Positions 58,703-64,000 of a stretch of 64,000 bases of DNA are shown here, piece by piece (within the stretch, counting starts at the first letter, position 1; each line of letters begins with the position of its first letter). Source of the stretch: Leishmania donovani (Eukaryota; Euglenozoa; Kinetoplastea; Trypanosomatida; Trypanosomatidae). Both the position numbers and the translations under genes were made by a program. The notes beneath the pieces are model-generated. The model had not been told where the DNA came from. It ran no database searches and saw nothing but the letters and a program-made list of their open reading frames with translations. Location: positions 267,523 through 331,522 of the forward strand of contig NC_018236.1 of the NCBI RefSeq assembly GCF_000227135.1. The letters are read 5' to 3'.

Positions 58703-60898
58703 TTACCTGCGAACCAGCAGGCGCACGGTGCTCTTCAGGTGCTTGCACACGAACGCTTGCTGGATAGCCGACTCCTTCCAGAACTTGTAGCGATCCTTGG
58801 CGGAGAAGTGCCCGCTCTCCATGTCCATGTTCAGCAGAATTTCGTTGTTGTCCGTCTTGCACTCACGCAGCTTGCTCACCCACTTGGCCGGCTCCCAATA
58901 AGCGACGCGGGGGTCGTGCAGGCCGCACTGGACCATGATATTCGGGTACTCCTGCGCGCGGACGTTGTCCATGGGGCTGTAGCTCAGCATGTAGTCGTAG
59001 TACTTGTACTCGTTCGGGTTGCCCCACTCCTCCCACTCGCCCGTCGTCAAGGGAATGCTGGGGTCGCACATGGTCGTCATGACATCCACGAACGGCACGC
59101 CGGCGAGCGCCACCTTGAAGAGATCGGGACGCATGTTCAGCACGGCGCCCACCAGCAGGCCGCCGGCGCTACGCCCCTCGCAGGCCAGCTGCGACGGCGT
59201 CGTCAATTTCGCGTTCACCAGGAACTCGGCTGCCGCGATGAAGTCGGAAAAGGTGTTGCGCTTCGTGAGGTACTTGGCGCCGATCTCGTACCATGCACGG
59301 CCCATCTCACTGCCGCCGCGGATGTGGGCTATGGCGAAGATCATGCCGCGGTCACAGTACGGCAGGTGCTGAATGCTGAACTGAGGGTCCATGCTAAGGC
59401 CGTAGCTGCCGTACCCGTACAGCATGCACGGCTGCGGCTGGCTCATGTCGAGGTCTTTGTGGTAGACAACTGAGAGCGGGATCTTGGTCTGGTCTGGTGC
59501 GGTAGCGAAGCGGCGCTCCACCTTGTAGTTGGCGGCGTCGAAGCCACCGCCGACCTCGCGCACTTTCACAGCGGTGCGAGAGTGGTCCTGCGGATTGACG
59601 TCGAGCCAGGTGTTCGGCGTGGCAAGGGACGAGTACTCCATGCGGAACGTTGGCTCTTCGTACTCCAACATCTGGAACGCCACGAGGTGCACCGTGAAGA
59701 TCGGCTCCTCCATCACCACCTCGCGCAGCCCGGTGCTAGCCTTGAAGACGCCATCCTGCGGGTCCACCATCATCGTCCAGATGCGCGTCAGCCCGGCGCG
59801 GCGGCCTGTCACGACGAGGTAGTTCGAGCGCACCGCGATGCTCTCCATAAACACGTCCTCGCTGTGATCCACCAGCACATGTGACCAGTCGCTCGGCTGC
59901 CCGCGCGGCGCTATGAGAAGCTTGTGGTTCACCGCCCCGCCTTCGTTGGTGAGGATCACAAGATGGCTGGTGCCGTGCATCTGCACGTCGTAGCGCACGC
60001 CCTTCTCGCGCGGCCGCACAATTTCAAGCGTATTGTGGGCGTTGCCCCTGCGCAGATCAAGCAGGTGCACCTCTGCCGTCTCCGGCGACTGCGAGCCGAT
60101 GCACAGTGTGTTTGTGTCCGCGGCCTTGTACATGAAGGCGCTGAACAGCGGGTTGTTCTCCTCGTAGAGGCAGACGTCCTCGGACTGCGGCTTGCCCATC
60201 ACGTGGCGCCACACCTTGTTATCGCGCAGTGTCTCGTCTTTGGTCACGTAGAATAAGGAGGTCTGGTCCGGGCCCCACACGATCTCGCCATTGGTGCCGC
60301 TCACCTTGTCGGCGATAGTTTGGCACGGGTCCGAAATCCTTTTAAATTCGATCGTGTACACCTCGTTACCGCTCATGTCCACAGAGAAGGCCACGAGGTC
60401 GTGCTCCGGCGGTGCTGGCTTCACCTCCATCACGTCACAGAACGGTTTGCCCTCGGCGACTTGGTTGACATCGATGATGACCTCCTCTGCCGCGACGTCG
60501 CCCGGCTCCTTGTCCTTGGACACGCGGCAGTAAATCTTGTACGACTTACCCTTCACCTCGCGGGTGTAGTACCGGTACTTGCCGTACACGTACGGCGCGG
60601 ACATGTCGTCCTCCTTGATGTGCGATATGTGCTCCGTGTAGATGTCGTCGCGCAGCTGCGCAATGTCGGCGCTGCGCGCCTGGAAGTAGGCCTTCTCCTT
60701 GTTGAGGTGCTCAATCACGGCCGGATCCTTGCGATTGTCATCGCGCATCCAAAAATACGGGTCCTCGCGGTAGCGCGGCGGATTCATCGGGTTTGGGCCG
60801 CGGTCCTCACCCTCCACGTAGCCGAACGTGACGCGGTGCGGCTTCTTGGCGGCGATCGGCGGCTGCGCAGAGGCCGCGATGGTGTTGCCCGACAACAT
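58703..60898 (-). CDS. OPB: Oligopeptidase B
   Basis: A 731-residue serine peptidase of the prolyl oligopeptidase family (S9A) that cuts oligopeptides after Arg or Lys, usually in the cytosol. It has a seven-bladed propeller followed by an alpha/beta-hydrolase catalytic domain. The triad is intact: S577 in GRSAGG, D662 in GLHDPRVAY, and H697 in MESGHFSAK. These are the same positions as in the known Leishmania major enzyme, and the length is identical. The N-terminal PHRVTFGYVEGEDRGPNPMN block is also typical. The ATG at 60898 was chosen because upstream sequence is pyrimidine tract and CA repeat. In trypanosomatid parasites this enzyme is studied as a virulence factor and drug target. Nothing in the frame is broken. 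Confidence 0.98.
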   Translation of the reverse strand: MLSGNTIAASAQPPIAAKKPHRVTFGYVEGEDRGPNPMNPPRYREDPYFWMRDDNRKDPAVIEHLNKEKAYFQARSADIAQLRDDIYTEHISHIKEDDMSAPYVYGKYRYYTREVKGKSYKIYCRVSKDKEPGDVAAEEVIIDVNQVAEGKPFCDVMEVKPAPPEHDLVAFSVDMSGNEVYTIEFKRISDPCQTIADKVSGTNGEIVWGPDQTSLFYVTKDETLRDNKVWRHVMGKPQSEDVCLYEENNPLFSAFMYKAADTNTLCIGSQSPETAEVHLLDLRRGNAHNTLEIVRPREKGVRYDVQMHGTSHLVILTNEGGAVNHKLLIAPRGQPSDWSHVLVDHSEDVFMESIAVRSNYLVVTGRRAGLTRIWTMMVDPQDGVFKASTGLREVVMEEPIFTVHLVAFQMLEYEEPTFRMEYSSLATPNTWLDVNPQDHSRTAVKVREVGGGFDAANYKVERRFATAPDQTKIPLSVVYHKDLDMSQPQPCMLYGYGSYGLSMDPQFSIQHLPYCDRGMIFAIAHIRGGSEMGRAWYEIGAKYLTKRNTFSDFIAAAEFLVNAKLTTPSQLACEGRSAGGLLVGAVLNMRPDLFKVALAGVPFVDVMTTMCDPSIPLTTGEWEEWGNPNEYKYYDYMLSYSPMDNVRAQEYPNIMVQCGLHDPRVAYWEPAKWVSKLRECKTDNNEILLNMDMESGHFSAKDRYKFWKESAIQQAFVCKHLKSTVRLLVRR

Positions 60899-62297
60899 CC
60901 GGGCTGGTGAGGGTGGGGAAATAAGCAAAAGAAAAAAGGGAAGGGATGTTGACTCAGCGTCTTCAAAGACTAACAGAACATACGGACACACACACACACA
61001 CAAACACGCACACGTAGATCGATAGATATACCTATGTGTAGATATCTACCTATATATATATATAGATGGATAGATGTATGTGTGTTCCGTTGGGCACACA
61101 CGTACCACGTATGTGCGATCCGCTTCGCTAAAACGTGTGCGCGCAGAATGAGGGAGGGGGTGGTGCCCTGCGAAACTGCGCGAGAAGTGCGAGGGGGTGG
61201 GCCTGTGTACGGAAGACGAGGGACAGGTGAGAGGGTAGAGGTGGTGTGGTACTGGTATGATGATGGCGGTGGTCGACAGATGGAGATAGGCTGAGGGGCG
61301 GCGAGGTGCCCGCGCAATGACGATGTCGTTGAGTAAGAGGCGAGAAAGACAGCAGACGCTAGTCGGGTGAGATAGAGGAGGGAGGAGAAGGGTCGTTGGC
61401 TGAGGTTGCTGTGGGATGTATCCGATGTGCCGTGATGGGTACGTGCGCGCATGCGTATTGCTCTCGTGCGCAAGCGGTCGGCAGTGCGTTGGAGGAGGGA
61501 GGGGTGAGGTGAGGTGAGGGTACGTGTTGTCGTCAGGAACGTCGTCGGGCGCAAGAAAAAGGATGCGAACATTGCCGTTGTTGCCGCCACTCAAGCCCTC
61601 GCACTGATTATACCCACCCCCTCCCCTTAGGCCCCGTGGAATCCTCCTCTCCACGACCCTCAGGGACCTTGGGGCGTATGGTGGCGGTGGTGGATGGTGA
61701 ATGGAGGCATGCGGTGAAGGGCGACGGTGTCGTTGCCTTTGCTTTTCTTCTCCGTTGGATGCGATGAGCGGCGCACGTCCCACTGCCTCGCGTACAGCGG
61801 CAGCCTAAACATCACAGCCAGATACGAAGGGGAAGGGATATCACCGAACTGACCAGGCCATCAGTACGGCGGAGCAACGCCTACACATAGATCTACAAGC
61901 GCCACCGAGAAGGAAAAAGAAGCAAGATAGAGAAGCTGCTATACATCGAGTCCAACGCGTTGGCGGCCATGCGGCACGACCGCACACATATATGCACACG
62001 TAGTAGTAACCCTCCTACGCAACTTGAAACACTACCAACAGCAGCAGCGGCGTAGAGAGAGAGAAACGCATGTGCATCTGTCTGTAGTGGTGGCTACAGG
62101 GGAAGGACGCTCAACATGGAAAGCAGAGACTTTTGCACTCCATCTAGGCGATACGGACAGCCACTAAAGGACAAAGAGGGGGAGGGGGCAGTGGGCGACG
62201 GTGGGAGCGAGCAAGGCGAGGCAGCGCTCAGCAGCCTGCGCGCGTACGCACACGGAGACGCGTCTGTGCGCGTGTGTGTCTGTTTCGCTCACGCTAC
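60899..62297. other. Long intergenic region, no gene seen
   Basis: Leader of oligopeptidase B and 3' flank of CFAP299. It holds a CA run (about 60985-61003), TA repeats (about 61050-61065), G/A-rich stretches on + and a repeated GGTGA motif near 61502-61520. A minus-strand open frame at 61046-61783 is Pro/Ser/His-rich leader-like sequence with no family resemblance. Confidence 0.6.
60904..60949 (-). promoter_or_regulatory. OPB: Candidate trans-splice acceptor for oligopeptidase B
   Basis: On the - strand a T/C-rich tract (about 60949 down to 60908) ends in CACCAG, with the AG at 60905-60904. This would leave only about 5 nt of native 5' UTR before the ATG. An acceptor further upstream is possible. 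Pattern only. Confidence 0.4.
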
Positions 62298-62996
62298 TCA
62301 GTTCTTGCGCCGTGTCACATGGTCGTAGATGACAGCTTGCAGGTAGTCTTTACACGGCACCACAGTCCGGCTGCAGTTCTCCCCGGGTGATGGCGAATTC
62401 GGGTCTACGTGGATGGCCTTGCGGTCGCGTTTGTGCTTCATGACGAGCCCCAGTGCGCTGTCAGCAAGCACCTGAAAGGTTGGGCTGTTGTTGTAGAAGA
62501 GCGTGTGCGTCTTCCAGTTGTAGTAGCTTAGGTCGCTCCGCTTCGGCAGCAGTTTCTTTTCCTTCTTGAAGTACGCCTCGAAGTTCTCGCTGCGCAGACG
62601 GTAGCCGTAGTCGATGTAGGCGGACACCTCCTGCCCGCTCACGTAGTCACGCAGGAACAGCACCGTTGCGAGCTTGCCGGTGCGCACCAGCTCCTCGCGC
62701 TTGGCGAGCGCAGTCAGTAGCGGGCTGTCACTCACGTCCTTGCCGGCGCTCGTGATGACCTCGGCGCTCTCGCGTCGCTTAAGCGGGCCAGTACGGGCTA
62801 GATGCTGTGCTGCCTCAAACTCATCTCGGCTGAGCACATCCTTGCCCTTGTACCCTAGCTCCACAATCTTTCGCGCTGCATCTTGGTCCTCGAGGTAAAA
62901 GAGGTCTTCGCCGGTGACTTGCTGATCGAGGTAGTCCTCGTAGGTGCTGAAGTCCAGCACGTTGCGGTCATCCGGATCACGCTCAGCGGCTGCCAT
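62298..62996 (-). CDS. CFAP299: Cilia- and flagella-associated protein 299
   Basis: A 232-residue protein matching the CFAP299 (formerly C4orf22, DUF4464) family in length and in order of blocks: FSTYEDYLDQQVTGEDLFYLED near the N-terminus, ELGYKG, the GQEVSAYIDYGYRLRSENFE block, LLPKRSDLSYYNWKT, and KRDRKAIHVDPNS near the C-terminus. The family is found in ciliated organisms; its molecular role is poorly known. The ATG at 62996 (MAAAERDPDDRN) fits the family start. In-frame ATGs at 63044 and 63089 would add a short N-terminus without family similarity. Confidence 0.9.
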   Translation of the reverse strand: MAAAERDPDDRNVLDFSTYEDYLDQQVTGEDLFYLEDQDAARKIVELGYKGKDVLSRDEFEAAQHLARTGPLKRRESAEVITSAGKDVSDSPLLTALAKREELVRTGKLATVLFLRDYVSGQEVSAYIDYGYRLRSENFEAYFKKEKKLLPKRSDLSYYNWKTHTLFYNNSPTFQVLADSALGLVMKHKRDRKAIHVDPNSPSPGENCSRTVVPCKDYLQAVIYDHVTRRKN

Positions 62997-63523
62997 GCTG
63001 TTCCGCTGCTGAATGATGGAAGGGGTGTGTTTCTGTGTGCCCATGTACGCGAGAGCCCACTCACAGAAAGGGCGGCAGGTGAGCGGCATTGTTTGTGTGT
63101 TGTGCCGCGTTGCAGGCGCATGAGAAGTGGGTGTGTGAGAGGCAGACGGATGGGAACAAGGGCGGAAGGCGTTTGAAGAGGAGCATACATGAGGGATGGG
63201 GTGGGGGTGAAAGGCCGAGGCAAGGGTGCCCCTCCCTCGCACACACACACACACGACACGCCTCGTGTCCGCGTTTCGTTTCCTCTGCGCACTCATGCAA
63301 GCTTTTGCCCCCCCCCCCCTCTTTCTTCGTTGCCTTCCTCGATCTGTGGGGGTGTGCTGCGAGACACACATCCACGAGATGCACCGCGTCATAGATGTAC
63401 GATCTCGAAATCACCGCACATGAAACACACAGAGAGTGCAGAGCACCCACATCTGCTACACCAAAACTGCCTCGTACTTCACCACACGTGCTCACCTCAC
63501 ACACCCACACACGTGAAAACACC
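62997..63523. other. Intergenic region
   Basis: No gene seen. It holds a CA run (about 63240-63255), a C12 run (about 63308-63319) and mixed leader/3' UTR sequence. Confidence 0.6.
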
Positions 63524-64000
63524 TCAGCTGCTGCGGCAGCGCCGGAACCGGTGGGCCACCTCCACCCACTGCACCAGCATCGCCGCGATAAGCACGAAGG
63601 TTAGGGTGCTCTTTGCGATCAGGTGCTCATCCAAGGTCACGCCAGGCAGGAGGCGATTCACGTACACTGGCGACTCAGCGCGGTCGATCAGCAGCACCGC
63701 CGCTGTCGTCATCACCGCCACGCACAGGAGCAGCACCACCATGATCAGCGTGCACGCCAGCACGGTCATGACTGCCGGTCCGCCGCGCAGCTGCATCCGC
63801 ACACAGCGCTGCAGCTCCTCTGCGTAGGTCTTCGACTCCTCCCCAGTGTGCGTTCTGGTGGCCGTGGGGGCGTTAGCAGAGCCTGCATGGGGGGCAGCCG
63901 CCGTGTCGGGGCACACGGCTCCCGCCGCTGCCGCCTTGGCGTTCTTGCAACACCCCTTCTGCACACTAGCTTCCAGGAGAGGCGTAGATTCGCTGGGGAA
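63524..64000 (-). CDS. Membrane protein, N-terminus outside the window
   Basis: The frame stays open to the right edge with no ATG, so the start of this - strand gene is off the window; at least the last 158 residues are visible. Two hydrophobic segments are seen: a long one (VMTVLACTLIMVVLLLCVAV and on to about AAVLLI) and a second near the C-terminus (STLTFVLIAAMLVQWVEVAH). Between them is a short polar loop. The C-terminus is Arg/Ser-rich (RFRRCRSS). The visible N-terminal part is Ala/Lys/Thr-rich and contains two adjacent Cys. No family is recognised. It could be a small integral membrane protein of any compartment. Confidence 0.65.
   Translation of the reverse strand, partial: FPSESTPLLEASVQKGCCKNAKAAAAGAVCPDTAAAPHAGSANAPTATRTHTGEESKTYAEELQRCVRMQLRGGPAVMTVLACTLIMVVLLLCVAVMTTAAVLLIDRAESPVYVNRLLPGVTLDEHLIAKSTLTFVLIAAMLVQWVEVAHRFRRCRSS

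Noticed and set aside
61046..61783. 245-codon minus-strand frame between oligopeptidase B and CFAP299
   Set aside because: Pro/Ser/His-rich sequence over pyrimidine tracts and CA/TA repeats; looks like leader and 3' UTR.

Overview
The window looks like nuclear DNA of a Leishmania-type trypanosomatid. It is GC-rich, and its protein genes are intronless and lie in long same-strand arrays. The gaps are full of pyrimidine tracts and CA/TG/TA microsatellites typical of trans-splicing and polyadenylation regions. The 731-residue oligopeptidase B (58703-60898) has its catalytic residues at exactly the positions known for Leishmania major (S577, D662, H697). From memory that gene is on L. major chromosome 9, so this is probably the equivalent region; I could not check this.

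Layout. Positions 1-11081 hold six genes on the + strand: a DHHC palmitoyltransferase, a 2-phosphoglycerate-kinase/LPA1-like P-loop protein, the wybutosine enzyme TYW3, prefoldin subunit 2, an unrecognised protein and a soluble glycosyltransferase-like protein. Positions 17777-64000 hold ten genes on the - strand. Read in transcription order from the right edge they are: a cut-off two-TM membrane protein, CFAP299, oligopeptidase B, a giant 5459-residue protein that may be axonemal, a protein with a C-terminal acyl-CoA-binding domain, a UBR-box E3 ubiquitin ligase, an unrecognised 664-residue protein, CPSF30, and two more unrecognised proteins. The two arrays converge.

The convergent strand-switch region (11082-17776) is the most interesting part. 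It carries an intact Pol III block: 5S rRNA on -, initiator tRNA-Met(CAT) on +, and tRNA-Leu(CAG) on +, each followed by a T-run. To its left is about 5.1 kb with no recognisable gene and very odd composition. The first kilobase is almost free of T on the + strand (7 T in 11101-11400). The last 2 kb is poor in A on the + strand (18 A in 15661-15900). The middle is dense in homopolymer runs. The skew is therefore roughly mirror-symmetric: at the end of each array the template strand is G/T-rich. This could be a transcription-termination region of the kind that carries base J, poorly resolved assembly sequence, or both.

The protein genes are mostly housekeeping and do not form one pathway, as is normal for trypanosomatid arrays. 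They cover tRNA modification, chaperoning, mRNA 3' processing, protein turnover, lipidation and the flagellum. Protein starts were set at the first in-frame ATG that begins recognisable coding sequence. The reading frames often stay open upstream through low-complexity leader sequence.
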